Origin: Aradus depressus
Taxonomy: Eukaryota > Arthropoda > Insecta > Hemiptera > Aradidae
DNA length: 64,000 nucleotides
Direction of reading: 5' to 3'
Assembly: GCA_963662175.1 (NCBI GenBank)
Contig: OY759224.1
Span: forward strand, 28,777,489 to 28,841,488
Shown here: piece by piece, positions 22,601 through 33,474 of the stretch
How the letters are laid out: each line of letters starts with the position of its first letter
Numbering within the stretch: position 1 is the stretch's first letter
The notes under the pieces: model-generated
What the model was told of the DNA's origin: nothing
Database searches by the model: none
What the model saw: the letters and a program-made list of their open reading frames with translations, nothing else
Program-made: the position numbers and the translations under genes

Positions 22601-22727
22601 CATTTTAATGTGCGAATACATTTTTCGTATTTATATCCAATATAGTGGAAAAAATAATAAAAACAAATTTATAAACATTTATAGTGTCTAATTCCACAAA
22701 AATATATACATATGATGAGAGCAATGG

Positions 22728-22966
22728 TACCTCAGAGCGTACTGGGCACCTAAAAAAAACTTGAGCACGTTAATGGACATTAAGCAATGGTCCAGAGCCT
22801 GTGCGATGTCAGGTACTAGTTAAAGACTCCTACCCTAAGTAATTAAACCTGGACAGGCAACATTTAGGACTATCATAGTAGTCAGGCTCATGTCCACCAG
22901 ACTGAGGGAAAGAGAACTATAGTAGAAAGCCCGGGCATGAGTCAAAATAACTAACTACAGTAATAA
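22728..22966 (+). repeat. SINE family A, degraded
   Basis: Recognisable body (tgtgcgatgtcaggtactag) and tail (cccgggcatgagtcaaaata). The head is lost. It ends 17 bp before the exon at 22983. Confidence 0.75.
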
Positions 22967-22982
22967 CTTAATAAATACTTAC

Positions 22983-23094
22983 TCTAACAGTCATATCCTT
23001 GGTGTCTTCAATGACCAGAACATATCTGGTTAGACTCTCACGTTTGTAGATTATAGTCGGTGTTGTGTTGATCGGTTCATTATTCAGCGAGGAA
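22983..23094 (-). CDS. CLCA-family exon (start of VWA, MIDAS region)
   Basis: Acceptor TTTCTAG, donor AGA|GTAAGT. Completes Gly (GG|T) and adds 37 codons: SSLNNEPINTTPTIIYKRES then LTRYVLVIEDTKDMTVR. RYVLVIEDTKDM aligns with the first VWA strand and MIDAS loop of vertebrate CLCAs (V-x-LVLD-K-S-G-S-M). The D-x-S-x-S signature is replaced by D-T-K-D, so classical metal coordination at this site is unlikely (inference). Confidence 0.9.
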
Positions 23095-24373
23095 CTAGAA
23101 AGAAACAACAAGAAAAATACTATTACACTCTAGTTATGGGTAGGTCGAAGACCAACTACAAAACCCTAATAACGAGGACAAAAAATAATTTGATAGAAAG
23201 TAAATATTAAGCGAACAAAATATAATATTTTCAAGTTATGGGATGTGCTTTAAAACTTCAAAAGGTTACTTACATACATTACAATACATTTTCCAAATAA
23301 CATTTATATTCATTATTTAGGTTGTGTAAGGAGTTCCTTAATTCATATTCCTTCTCCCATTTAATACAAAAAATAGCAATTAGAAACGTTTCTCGAAGCA
23401 CTCGAAGCAGCAATTGAGCTGTACTTTATGTGTACTTAACTATTCCTTCTGTCAATCAGAATCTTCCTTTTATAGAACATATTCATTGAATCTTTGAAGT
23501 ATCGATACATTTGGCAGATACACAGTACTTTTGGTATCGATACTTTTCTTTCTATATCAAGTAGGTATCGAAAAGATATGACTAGATAGATTCGAAGTAC
23601 TCCTTTCAAATTTCAACAATTAAAAAAAATACATATATATAAATTTTTCAATTCATCAAAATCGTTTACCGTTAAATTTCTTACAATTTTCTTATATTTG
23701 TTGTTGCAATAAAATATTGAACTCAAATTACGGTCCACGAACAAATATATATATCGATGGTAATAACCTCATGGGTGATGGGATCACCCAGTCAGCGTGA
23801 TGCGTCCTTATTTCAGGTATATGTTAGTTTGATTTTGAACAGAACCGTGAAAGTGATTACGATTTCAGCATTATATTCTATTTTTACATTCCATTTTGTC
23901 AATTACACATAATGTCTCGTCCTGCGGCGAAAGTTTATTACACTAAGAACGATTCGATTTCAACGACTTGCAATTAATTATAACGAACTACTCGATCCAA
24001 TAGATATGTGTTATACTTTTTTCGATACTTGAGTAGTATCGAAAGTTTTATTCGATACAACTCTGAGTAAAAGGATCGATACTTTGTGGTATTACTAGAG
24101 ATAGAGTTCTGAGCTCCCAAATTCTTCACAGTGCGCAGATGCCTTGGGAGATGATGACAGTACACTTAACTCATTTTGGCCATTTTACGACTAAACTTAT
24201 TCCCTGTGACCATGGATATAATATGTTTAAAAAACTGACTTTTTTCTTTATTTTTTATTAAGTGTTTCACAATTTCTTTGCAGAAAATGTTGAGTATCAT
24301 TTAAAAAGTGTGTTTGATAATTTTAGTTTAATTTTAAACTGATATATGAGTCACTGTTTTGTGATATACGTAC

Positions 24374-24577
24374 CCATTAGTGAAGTCCGGATGTTCATTA
24401 ATGGTCTGCATTACACTCTTCCTTGTACACAAGTTGTTCTGTTTCGTCGGTGCGAATCTGTCATGGCTTGTTGCATCGCAGAACTTGTCCACATTGTGCG
24501 AATCGGTGAAAAGAAGTGAGGTTTTAGCGTCCTGGTGAACCAACATACTCACATTGACTGACCCACTCGAGCATTGT
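24374..24577 (-). CDS. CLCA-family exon (Cys-rich segment before VWA)
   Basis: Acceptor TTTTTTGCAG, donor GG|GTACGT; split Gly codons on both sides. Reads QCSSGSVNVSMLVHQDAKTS, LLFTDSHNVDKFCDATSHDR and NNLCTRKSVMQTINEHPDF. The order S-LMF...V-FC...HN-x-x-AP-Q-N-x-x-C-x-x-R-S-x-x-x-V-I matches the CLCA domain, in which three Cys form conserved disulphides. Here APTKQNNLC keeps the arrangement. Confidence 0.92.
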
Positions 24578-24691
24578 CTGCAAAAAATAAATATAACTTT
24601 AAATTAATAAATTGACAAGTAATAATAATAATTGTACTGCTTAAAAGGATCACCTCTTTATAATTGAGTCAGTGATCATTACAATTAAATA

Positions 24692-25698
24692 CAGTAGAAC
24701 CTCTATAAGTCGAACATCAAGAGAGACGCCCAAAAATTCGAGTTATAGAGTTTTCGACTTATGGAGGATTTCGACTTAGGCGGATTTTGATTCGACTTGT
24801 AAAGGTAAGATTCATTCTAATTGTGAGTTAGAGAGGTGAAATAAATAAAAATTCAAGTTACAGAGGTAACAAACATTTTTATATTTATTATAAATCAACA
24901 TTATTTCAAAACATCCTTAAAATAAAAAAATACGTAGTATTTGTAGGTATTAAAAAAAGTCAGTTATTGTTTTTGCTTTAGATAATTGGTAATCTTATTT
25001 ATTGTATACTCTTAAATTGTTTTCCAAGAAACAATGGTGTACATTGTCGGCAAATTCTTAAAGTCAGTAACTTATTTTTCTTCGAGCTATAGAGGTAATA
25101 AGTTACAAATAATCGAGTTGTAAAGGTTGTAAAATAAAACATTGCTATGTTCGAGATACAGAGGTCCAATTTATTTTTTCGAGTTATAGAGGGAAAATAT
25201 GTACCAAAATGGCTTGTAGGTACTCACTGATTATTCCGACTAATAGAGGGTTGAGATTTCGAGTAATGGAGGTTTTGGGGCTTGAAGGGAAAGGAACAAA
25301 ACTTTTTTTCGAGTTTTGGAGGTTTTCGACTTATTTATTGTATACTCTTAAATTGTTTTCCAAGAAACAATGGTGTACATTGTCGGCAAATTCTTAAAGT
25401 CAGTAACTTATTTTTCTTCGAGCTATAGAGGTAATAAGTTACAAATAATCGAGTTGTAAAGGTTGTAAAATAAAACATTGCTATGTTCGAGATACAGAGG
25501 TCCAATTTATTTTTTCGAGTTATAGAGGGAAAATATGTACCAAAATGGCTTGTAGGTACTCACTGATTATTCCGACTAATAGAGGGTTGAGATTTCGAGT
25601 AATGGAGGTTTTGGGGCTTGAAGGGAAAGGAACAAAACTTTTTTTCGAGTTTTGGAGGTTTTCGACTTATCGAGGTTCGACTTAAAGAGGTTCTACTG
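24692..25698. mobile_element. Pogo/Tigger-type non-autonomous element with internal tandem duplication
   Basis: TIR CAGTAGAACCTCTATAAGTC against CAGTAGAACCTCTTTAAGTC on the other end, flanked by TA at 24690-24691 and 25699-25700. The interior consists of many variants of tcgagttatagagg / ttcgacttatggagg. It contains two identical 336-bp units: 24994-25329 and 25330-25665. No transposase frame. Confidence 0.85.
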
Positions 25699-25733
25699 TA
25701 TTAAGATATTCAAAAATAGAGATTGAATTAGTT

Positions 25734-25975
25734 ATTATGACTCAGGCTTGGGCACTAAGTCATATCGCCTACTACCAAAGCGCTCTTTCGTTACTCTGGT
25801 GGACATGAGCCCGACTCTACTGTGGGAGTCCTGAATTTTTACTCACCTAGGGTAGCTGACTTTACCTTACGTCCTATAGCCTCGGGACCATCGCTAAAGG
25901 CCCCTTCCGAAGGGCAGCATGCTAAAGGTTTTTTAACCTCACAGATAGAAAACCTAAAGGCCTCAGCCGGGTTAT
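25734..25975 (-). repeat. SINE family A, partial
   Basis: - oriented body and 3' end (catatcgcctactaccaaag ... gaagggcagcatgctaaagg). Confidence 0.8.
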
Positions 25976-25983
25976 GATTAAAG

Positions 25984-26126
25984 ATCCTCTTGGTGAATAA
26001 AAATTTACAGTATGCATTTAGGACTCCCACAGTAGAGTCGAGCTCATGTCCACCAGAGTGACGAAAGAGCGCTCTGGTAGTAGGCGATATGACCTCGTAG
26101 TTAAAGCCCGGGAATGAATTATTAAC
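25984..26126 (+). repeat. SINE family A, 3' half, head-to-head with previous copy
   Basis: Contains ggtgaataaaaatttacagt to cccgggaatgaattattaac. It directly follows an opposite-strand copy, so two SINEs are fused at their 5' sides. Confidence 0.8.
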
Positions 26127-26186
26127 TAACTTTGAAACAGACTTAGTTCTCTTAAGAAATATAGTTTAGTACAAGTGAAGACTCAC

Positions 26187-26343
26187 CCTCTTTCAGCTAT
26201 CGGCTTGTCAGAACATCCGTTGACCTGGTAGTCCTCAGAGAGGTCCGAGTGGTAGCAGGCCGGATAAACGGGGTCGTCCAGGTATCCTATCTCGTCATAG
26301 ACACCGTACCGGTACTTGGCCCATTCCCGGACAAGACTTTTAC
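26187..26343 (-). CDS. CLCA-family exon with degenerate metalloprotease motif
   Basis: Acceptor TTCTTCAG, donor GG|GTGAGT; completes Gly at the 5' side. Reads KSLVREWAKYRYGVYDEIGY, LDDPVYPACYHSDLSEDYQV and NGCSDKPIAER. The equivalent segment of vertebrate CLCA is H-E-W-A-H-x-R-W-G-V-F-D-E, a zinc metalloprotease motif responsible for self-cleavage. Here both zinc-ligand His are replaced (R-E-W-A-K), while the catalytic-position Glu, R-x-GV-x-DE and the surrounding residues are kept. This suggests a folded but non-proteolytic domain. Confidence 0.93.
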
Positions 26344-26557
26344 CTGAAGAATAAAGAAAAAAATCAATTTTTTGGAAATATATATTTCAGGTATTCATTG
26401 TTGATCTGGACAAGTTCCATTTTGTAACCTTATTAATCGAACTTGCCACTGTTCATCGATATATTGTTTTCTCTTATTGTTTATTTTCATTCAAATAACC
26501 CGTTTTGTGTTTAAAAGTAGTTTTCTTCATGTTATTTTAATTTTGATAATATGGTGG

Positions 26558-26866
26558 TTTACAAAACACATTATACGACCTTATGGTCTCCAGAAAGTTT
26601 TACCAAAGCCTGGTTAGTGATAAAGGACTTACAATGGAGAATGGAAGTGGATGATTTAGAGCCAAATGGGTAATCATATTATTACGAAATTATTGGCAAA
26701 TGGTGGATTTGTGTAAAGAAAATTGTTTGTTAAAGTATTTATTATTGACGAAAAAAATAAATTTTTGATTGATTATGTAATCTATAAATTGACGTTTTTG
26801 ATAACAACTGTTTAATACAAAATAAATTCTGGAGACCGTAAGGCCAAATAATGTGTTTTTCTAAAC
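26558..26866. mobile_element. MITE with about 38-bp TIRs
   Basis: gtttacaaaacacattatac ... ttatggtctccagaa at the left is matched by the inverse at the right (ttctggagaccgtaaggcc ... cacattatttgg reversed). About 0.3 kb, no coding. In the large intron between the first two visible CLCA exons. Confidence 0.7.
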
Positions 26867-26980
26867 GAGCATGATATTCAAATGAGAACAGATCCTCAAT
26901 GAAGGAATGCTCATTTCATTCTGAAAAATCACTTTTATGCAGTAATATTGGTACATAAGAATCAAGATTATTTCATTATA

Positions 26981-27399
26981 TCGTTGGTGCACAAGAATAG
27001 TGACACAACTCAAAAAAATAGATTTTCCAGGACAGCCATTTAAAAGTTTCTTGTTTCCTGCAAGGCTTGTCATGATCTTGGATTTTTTAAATGTTCAAAT
27101 CTTTTTTGAGAATAGACACTAGTGTTCACCTTGTATCAATATCAATAACAAGTTTGTTTTGATAACATTAAGAAAAAACCCATCACATTGACTGTCGGAG
27201 CACAATTAGATTTGTGTCAGACCTCATCATCATAACCTCGCGACTTCTTAGTAAGGGAAGAACGACACAACCGCTCCCAGTGGTCATTTTTGGAAGTAGC
27301 AACTTCCACACAAAAATATGCGGATTTTGCTATACCTTTTCACAATAAACTCGAAAATGGAAATTTTTAAGTTGTGTCACTACTCTTGTGCACCAACGA
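26981..27399. mobile_element. Tc1/mariner-style MITE with TA duplication
   Basis: TIR TCGTTGGTGCACAAGAATAG at the left; the right end in inverse is TCGTTGGTGCACAAGAGTAG, continuing to about 37 bp of match (GTGACACAACT). TA dinucleotides at 26979-26980 and 27400-27401 form the target duplication. Confidence 0.8.
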
Positions 27400-27769
27400 T
27401 ATGTAGAAATTAACTTTTTTTTATGATTTATCGCAAAATGTATACTGTAAGAATTATAAGATATTGGTCGACCTTATGTCTAGAAGTCTTGTATATTTTC
27501 AGGTTCAACTTTAGTCTAGTATATTTCAATTTAATTTCTTTATTAGCCCCTAGGAAATACATTTTAGGGGCAAGGGGTTCGCCAATTTTGAACATTAAAA
27601 AGGACAATCATAAAAAAACAATCATAAAATAATAAAAAAAAGGTATTTAAATGTTGTCATTCATCTAAAAGATTGTTTTAAATCTAGTTATGAGTTATGG
27701 CCAATGAGTATTCATAGAATGTTCTAGGCTTTAGAAATTCAATATACATCGGGTGAAAGAAACTGAGAA

Positions 27770-27990
27770 AGATAGTCTAATTGAGTCTATTGTGGGTTCA
27801 GCAGAAATCCAGAGCTGAACATATGTCCAGATAGGTCTCATAATGGTAGTGTAGACGCTCAGATTGTGGTTGAGATCTCTTGTCTAGTAGTTTTTTGAGC
27901 AGTCCAAATCGACGTTTCATTTTCTGTCGAGTCTGCGTAATGTGTTCCAGGTCAGTGGTTTGTCAAGGTAGAGTCCGTCTTATCGCGACA
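27770..27990 (-). pseudogene. Jockey-type LINE RT fragment
   Basis: With frameshifts the - strand reads GLYLDKPLTWNTLRRLDRK, KRRFGLLKKLLDKRSQ and NLSVYTTIMRPIWTYVQLW. Jockey reverse transcriptases carry LGLHLDRRLTW...KL...IYKTILKPIWTYGIQLWG at this place. Broken remnant. Confidence 0.65.
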
Positions 27991-28275
27991 TTATTCAGTC
28001 ATATTGTTGGGCAGTCACCACGTCTCAAGAATTAATCATCATGATTGTTTCAGTGAGTAAATTCCAAGAAAGAGGTTAGACATTTTAAATCGATATTCCA
28101 AGTGTCTTAAAGACGCCATTCCCAAGATAATAAATAAACAAATAATATCATATTCTTACCACTGAGTTCTTCACACTTCTTCCTTAGGTAGAACAAAAAT
28201 TGTTATCTTCACTTTATTTTAGCTCTATAGCGAACCCCCTCATAAATAAAAGTTTACGAAATGTTGTTATCTATA

Positions 28276-29167
28276 GGACTGTTCAAAAAATACGCGGACT
28301 GACGTCATAAAACAAAATATACTTTATTTATAAGTTACATGTCTGGGTCCCCTTCAAAGTACTCTCCTCCCCAAAGCCCACACTTATCCAAACGGTGTTT
28401 TAACTTGTTGAAACAGTCCTGACACGCTTCTTTTGTAATGTCCTTCAGCTGCTTCGTCGCATTTGCCTTAATCTCGGGAATCGTCTCAAATCTTCTTCCG
28501 TTCAAGGGTCTTTTGGGTTTGGGGAACAAGAAAAAGTCACAAGGAGCAAGGTCAGGTGAGTAGGGGGGGTGGGGAAGAACAGTGATCGAGTGTTTTGCGA
28601 AAAACTCACGAGTTCTGAGGACTGAATGGGCTGAATTTCGCAGCAACGCGATGCATCTTCACTTTTTCGGTCAAAATTTCTCGAGACAAGATCCAACTGA
28701 TATCCCACACTCTTCAGCAAGCTCCCTGACGGTCAGACGTCGATTTGCCCGCACCAGGGTGTTGATTTTGCCGACGTGTAGGTCGTCAGTTGACGTGGAA
28801 GGATGTCCAGGACGCTCATCATCTTCAATCGACTGTCGACCACCCTTAAAACGTTCATGCCACTTGAAACATGCCGTACCTACGCTTCATAGCAACAGCA
28901 CCGTAAGCCGTGTTGAGCATAGCAAATGTTTCAGTCGCAGATTTTCCAAGATTAACACAAAATTTCACAGCAAGTCGTTGCTCATCAGGTCAAAAATCGC
29001 CCTTCACTAAAAACCGCGTAGCTAATCAACAAATGAAGATATCTGCAAGCGGGAAACAGCGTTATCATCAGATGATCTGTACAAACCTAGCGACACCAAG
29101 CGGATTCCCCTGGAACCAACTGGAGCCGCGCAATTCAACCGTCCGCGTATTATTTGAACTGACCATG
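28276..29167 (-). mobile_element. Internally deleted mariner-family element
   Basis: TIRs: GTTCAAAAAATACGCGGAC near 28280 and the inverse AGTTCAAATAATACGCGGAC near 29158, close to TA dinucleotides. The - strand N-terminal half reads SDEQRLAVKFCVNLGKSATE, FKWHERFKGGRQSIEDDERP and GHPSTS with frame breaks (helix-turn-helix and linker). The C-terminal half at 28335-28646 reads HPPYSPDLAPCDFFLFPKPK to GEYFEGD and a stop. After KVMKMHRVAAKF-like sequence the frame jumps to NS-VLRTREFFAKHSITVL, so the central block with the first two catalytic acidic residues is missing. Length about 0.9 kb against about 1.3 kb for intact mariners. Confidence 0.85.
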
Positions 29168-29499
29168 TATGTTGGATTCACAACTTCAAATGTTTAGTCA
29201 AAGTTTCACGTCGCGGAAGCACATATAGCCAAACTGAACAGAAAATAACAGTGACAGTTATAATAGTTCGATATTTTTATTGTTGTTATTAATATTGTTA
29301 TAAGGTTTTTTAACAAACTTTACACACATACACACTCTGAAGTACGTACATTATCTTCACAACACCACATAACCCCCCCCACGAAGGTTGAAGAGAAGGT
29401 ACAACCGCGATTTATTGCCACCTTGAATCATATTCCTTTAGTTTTATTACCTCTACTACCCATCCATCAAAATTGTCTTTCAATTCCTTTCTATTTATT

Positions 29500-29702
29500 T
29501 TATTATTTTTTATATACTTTTTTTTTATCCGCCAAGACGTCTAAAGCGGGCATGGCAGAGGGACCTGCTCCAGGATTAGCCTGGACTCCTCTTCGGTCAC
29601 GTACCTCAGCAGTACAGCGACACACTTGCCACAGCACATCATCACAATCACTAGTGACAAATGTTGTCGTTGTGAATATGTAAATAAATAAATAAATAAA
29701 AT
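29500..29702 (+). repeat. LINE-like 3' end with (TAAA)n tail
   Basis: A GC-richer segment (gcagagggacctgctccagg ... cttgccacagcacatcatca) terminates in gtaaataaataaataaataa, the type of tail left by jockey-like LINEs. No domain can be assigned. Confidence 0.35.
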
Positions 29703-29841
29703 ATATATTTTTTTTGTCCTAATAATTAAGATATATTTTCGTCCCGATGACCTACCACTGGGTGGCCTTCCTCCCACACGCCACCATTTCTATATGTACA
29801 TCATAGATGCTCTGGTTGTTGCACCCATTGTAACTTTATAA

Positions 29842-30227
29842 TTGACGGGGTTAGAATCAAAATGGTCCAAGTGACATTTTTAAAACTTTGAAGAAACTGT
29901 GCATTAAGTTCTTAACTGATTAAAAAAATCTATAATTTATCGAAACCGGAAATATATTGTCTTCTGCTTTTATGGTGAAAGTTGCTGTTAGCAAACCATA
30001 AAATTGAATAAAAATTTTAATTTCAAGGTCACTATTGATATGTTTAAGTTACTTGTTCATGACACCAAAATGGTATAAGTGATTTGCCACTAGATCTCAG
30101 CACTGGCTAGGATTCCACTTGTACAACTTTTTTCCTGAACAGAATTATCATTTTTGTACCCGATTATGCACTTATGGAAAAATTTTCAAAAATGTCACTT
30201 GGACAATTTTGATTCTAACCCCGTCAA
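29842..30227. mobile_element. MITE family F, copy 1 (about 45-bp TIRs)
   Basis: Begins ttgacggggttagaatcaaa and ends in its inverse. After ggtccaagtgacatttt the match extends to about 45 bp. A second copy in the same orientation lies at 57530-57893. Confidence 0.8.
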
Positions 30228-30255
30228 ATCGAAAAAAAAAAATAAAAAAAAATTA

Positions 30256-30295
<40 letters not shown>

Positions 30296-30298
30296 TTG
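30228..30298. repeat. A-rich and (AT)n low-complexity tract
   Basis: Poly(A) runs followed by an AT dinucleotide run, ending 67 bp before the CLCA exon donor. Confidence 0.8.
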
Positions 30299-30364
30299 TC
30301 TCTGAGGACGTAACTCTATTTCTGCATCTCCAAAATGGGCAGTGCCATATGAAGAACTACTTAC

Positions 30365-30647
30365 CAATATCATGATGATGATGATCCAGCAGAAGTCTAT
30401 AGCTCAAGTAGATGAAGTCACCCTGATGACCACACGGACCACTCTGCTGGGTCCAGGGCATGTCCCGGTAGACGGGGTGAGACAGTCCCACCCGGATGTC
30501 CGGTCGTTCTCCCTCTGCCGGAATGGTACTATGGGCAGGGACACAGGTGTCAGGCCAGTTACCTGGTACCAGGACCGTCACACTTCGCCAAGCTGCTCGT
30601 CCGTCCAGGGCATGGTACAGACCTGAGGAACCACTCGACATGGCGCT
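30365..30647 (-). CDS. CLCA-family exon, most 5' exon recognised
   Basis: Acceptor TCTTGTTTCAG, donor G|GTAAGT, 94 codons plus one base. Reads SAMSSGSSGLYHALDGRAAW, RSVTVLVPGNWPDTCVPAHS and QQSGPCGHQGDFIYLSYRLL. Vertebrate CLCAs have S-x-YLF-AT-x-R-x-YF-R-x-V-x-I-L-I-P-x-x-W and later YTLQ-x-G-x-CG-x-x-G-x-Y-I-H-x-T-P-x-F-L, a clear match to the N-terminal CLCA domain about 60-70 residues into the protein. The ATG at 30641 is internal. The signal-peptide exon or exons must lie upstream on the - strand and were not found. A His tetrad (HHHH-D) occurs near the exon end. Confidence 0.9.
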
Positions 30648-30734
30648 CTGAAACAAGAGAAAAAAAAACGTACGTTAGACTAGCTCCCTCAATAACTTAT
30701 AACATGTGGTAAAAAAAATTATGTTAACCTATAT

Positions 30735-31000
30735 AATTTTTGCTAAGCGCAAAACTCGAGAACGGGTGGACCAATTCGGCTAATTTTTTTTTTCAAATAT
30801 TCGTTGAAGTCCGAGGAAGGTTCTTATGAAGAGTTCTTAGCTGTTAATTCTAGGGATGGCGATCTGAATGTATCGACAAGAAATTTCCTATGTAAATTCA
30901 AAGCCCTATTAGGACGACACTTATTAATTTTCAACGTAATCTACCGAAGAGAGGGGGAGGATCCGAACTCAAATACCGTAATGCCAATGTAATGCAGTAT
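30735..31000 (-). repeat. Repeat family C
   Basis: - oriented copy with ctgaatgtatcgacaagaaa, taggacgacacttattaatt and taccgtaatgccaatgtaat. Confidence 0.7.
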
Positions 31001-31301
31001 GTAAGTCAAATATTGAAGGACTTTTTTGAAGGAAAATAAAAAAAATATGTATATATTGAAGGACGACGAGCTCAATGTTTTTTCACCTACCATTTATTCT
31101 CTATATTCTCCCCAAAGGTTGTTGTTTTGGTAACAGTTGCAACGTTTTTTATTAAAGATAAAAAAAATATATATATTTGTATAAAATGTTTATTTAATAT
31201 GAAAAATTTCACATTTTTATTATTTCTAAAAAAAATTAACTGAAAAAAACCCTAAAAATGTTCGTACATTTTTTTATATTTCCATCAGCACATAACTAGT
31301 T

Positions 31302-31427
31302 AGTTATTGTGACTCATGCCCGGGCTTTAACTAAGAGCTCATATCGCCTACTACCAGAGCGCTTTTCCACTGAGGGTAGGGATGATTAACGAATACCTGA
31401 CATCGACTTTTCATCTCCCAGATAGAA
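31302..31427 (-). repeat. SINE family A fragment
   Basis: Tail gactcatgcccgggctttaa and the catatcgcctactaccagag block, then an internal jump to the cctgacatcg region and ctcccagatag. Confidence 0.75.
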
Positions 31428-31890
31428 AATAATTGTCTAAGCATTTAATATTGTATTCTATTGTTTATAAAATAACTCTAAGCGTTAACAATACATATAA
31501 AATAATAACATTTCAGTAAATTGTTAGGGATTGTTAAGGTAAGTTAGAAGTTGACAAAAAAAAGGTTGGACACGGTCTGTGCCGTAGAAACACCTGCTTT
31601 CACAGTTCGCTTGATCGACAAGGCAGGCTACGTTGAACTGTGTTCCAAAATGTAATCAGGATTCTTATGAAATAGTAACAATATCAAATAGATTAAGTTC
31701 AATTTTCCATGATAAAACATAGATTAAGTCGTGTTTACTCATGTTGGCAACGGAGATATAAATAGAAGGATGTTAAAGAGATGAAATCATGCCAAGGTTA
31801 GTAGCAGACACATGTAACAAGAAAACAATAGGTAGATTACTAATAAACTTATTTATCAATAGATAGCAACACAATCAATAGTATTCATTC

Positions 31891-32356
31891 AGAGGTAGCT
31901 TGTCTTCTGAGCTCAAGATCGCGGGTTCAAAACACAACCGAGGCCCATTAAAAAACATTGAGCACGCTGTCCTTCGGATAGGACGTTAAGCGATAGTCCT
32001 CCGTCATATTATTAATATATGATGTGATGATATAATATTTATTTATTTTATACATATTTATATTTTTTTCTCTCAGAAAATATACATATCATTAATTATT
32101 CTACATTTTTTTCTATTAATAAATCTTGAGCATGCTGTCCTTCGGACGGGACGGTAAGCGATGATCCCGTGCGATGCCATTGCGATGTTACATACTCGTT
32201 AATGATCCCCTTTACCATAGGTGAATAAACCTGGGTGGGCAACATTTATGACTCTCATAGTAGAGTCGGGCTCATGTCTACCAAGGCGACGAAAGAGCGC
32301 TCTGGTAGTAGGCGATATGTTGTAGTTAAAGCCCGGGTATGAGTCACAATAACTAA
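31891..32356 (+). repeat. SINE family A split by an AT-rich insertion
   Basis: The head and first body (gcttgtcttctgagctcaag ... cttcggataggacgttaagc) end near 32001. An AT-rich stretch follows. At 32127 the body restarts (cttcggacgggacggtaagc) and runs to the tail cccgggtatgagtcacaata. The body is present twice, so this may be two copies rather than one interrupted copy. Confidence 0.7.
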
Positions 32357-32520
32357 CTATGAAACAAGCAAATGTCTTACAGATGATATCATGTCAAGGT
32401 AAGTCACGTTAACAATAGGAACATAAACATTCTCATTCACACATTTGTACTCTAATAAATATTTGAACTATACCTGGGGAACTTCTCAATGGTGCAGACT
32501 CTGAAAATGGGAATAGTAAG

Positions 32521-32996
32521 GATGCGTATCTAAGAGGTGAAAAAACCTTAAGCACACCGTCCTTCGGATAGGATGTTAAGTGATGGTTCCAAGCCTGTAC
32601 GACATCAGAAGGGGATTAAACCTGCAGGTAAAATTAGGACTTGGTGGGAACAAGATTGCTTAAACAATAATCGCGCCGTCCTTCGGACGGGACGTTAAAC
32701 CATGGTCCAAAGTCTGTCAAACATGATAATCGGGAGTCTTGTCTATTCAAATTATAAAATGGTCATTATTATTAAATGTCCGGTTATCTGAGGTTCAAAA
32801 TTCCATGTTCTTAAAGGCGCTGGTAGGTCAGAGTTAGTGTGCTAGCCTACTGAGCCTAAAATCGCGGGTTCGAAACCCGGCCGAGGCATTTTGTTTTATT
32901 TTGTGAAAAAACCTTGAGCATGGGCGTGCGGTCGGGCGCATATCCACCAGAATGGCGAAAGAGCGCTCTGGTAGTAGGCAATATGACCTTGTGGGA
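32521..32996 (+). repeat. Cluster of three SINE family A fragments
   Basis: Body fragments at 32521-32645 and 32670-32720 are followed by an internally deleted copy at 32814-32996 with an intact B-box (gggttcgaaacccg) joined to the gctctggtagtaggcaatat tail. Confidence 0.75.
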
Positions 32997-33149
32997 TACA
33001 TTAGGATTTATTGCTACAGGTTTAGGAGAGGAACCACAACGTTACATTAGAAGATCTGTTCTAATGACGTCTAACAACCGATAAAAGTAAAAAAAAAAAA
33101 ATAGTGGATGGACTTACGCTAATGCACTTCCCCACCTCGAATATCACTT

Positions 33150-33440
33150 AGGTGGTCCTTAGGCCCTTATTGATACGAAAGAAAAGTTGTCGATGTATTA
33201 AGTTTTCGCTCTCCCTCTGTAATCAATTTTCCGATTTGGCTGAAAATTAATAGATGTTTCACTCAGGGAATTTTAAATCTTCATACAAAATTTCATTCAA
33301 GAGTTAAGATTTTTGGGTTGAGCGCCCCCCCCCCTCTGATTCTAGGGGAGAATATTACCCCCATATCCCACTGTTTCTTTATTTTTGATAAGAATTCACA
33401 ATTCTTCGTTGGAATAGCCTTTATCCTTTAAAAATGATAA
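33150..33440 (+). repeat. Repeat family C
   Basis: Contains ttttccgatttggctgaaaa and ccgaaatatcgg remnants. Order as in other copies. Confidence 0.6.
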
Positions 33441-33474
33441 ACAGTCCGAAATATCGGATATACAAATTTAAAGA

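Noticed and set aside
28582..29197. + strand ORFs of 142 and 95 codons
   Set aside because: They are antisense to the mariner transposase remnant, whose - strand reading contains recognisable transposase blocks.
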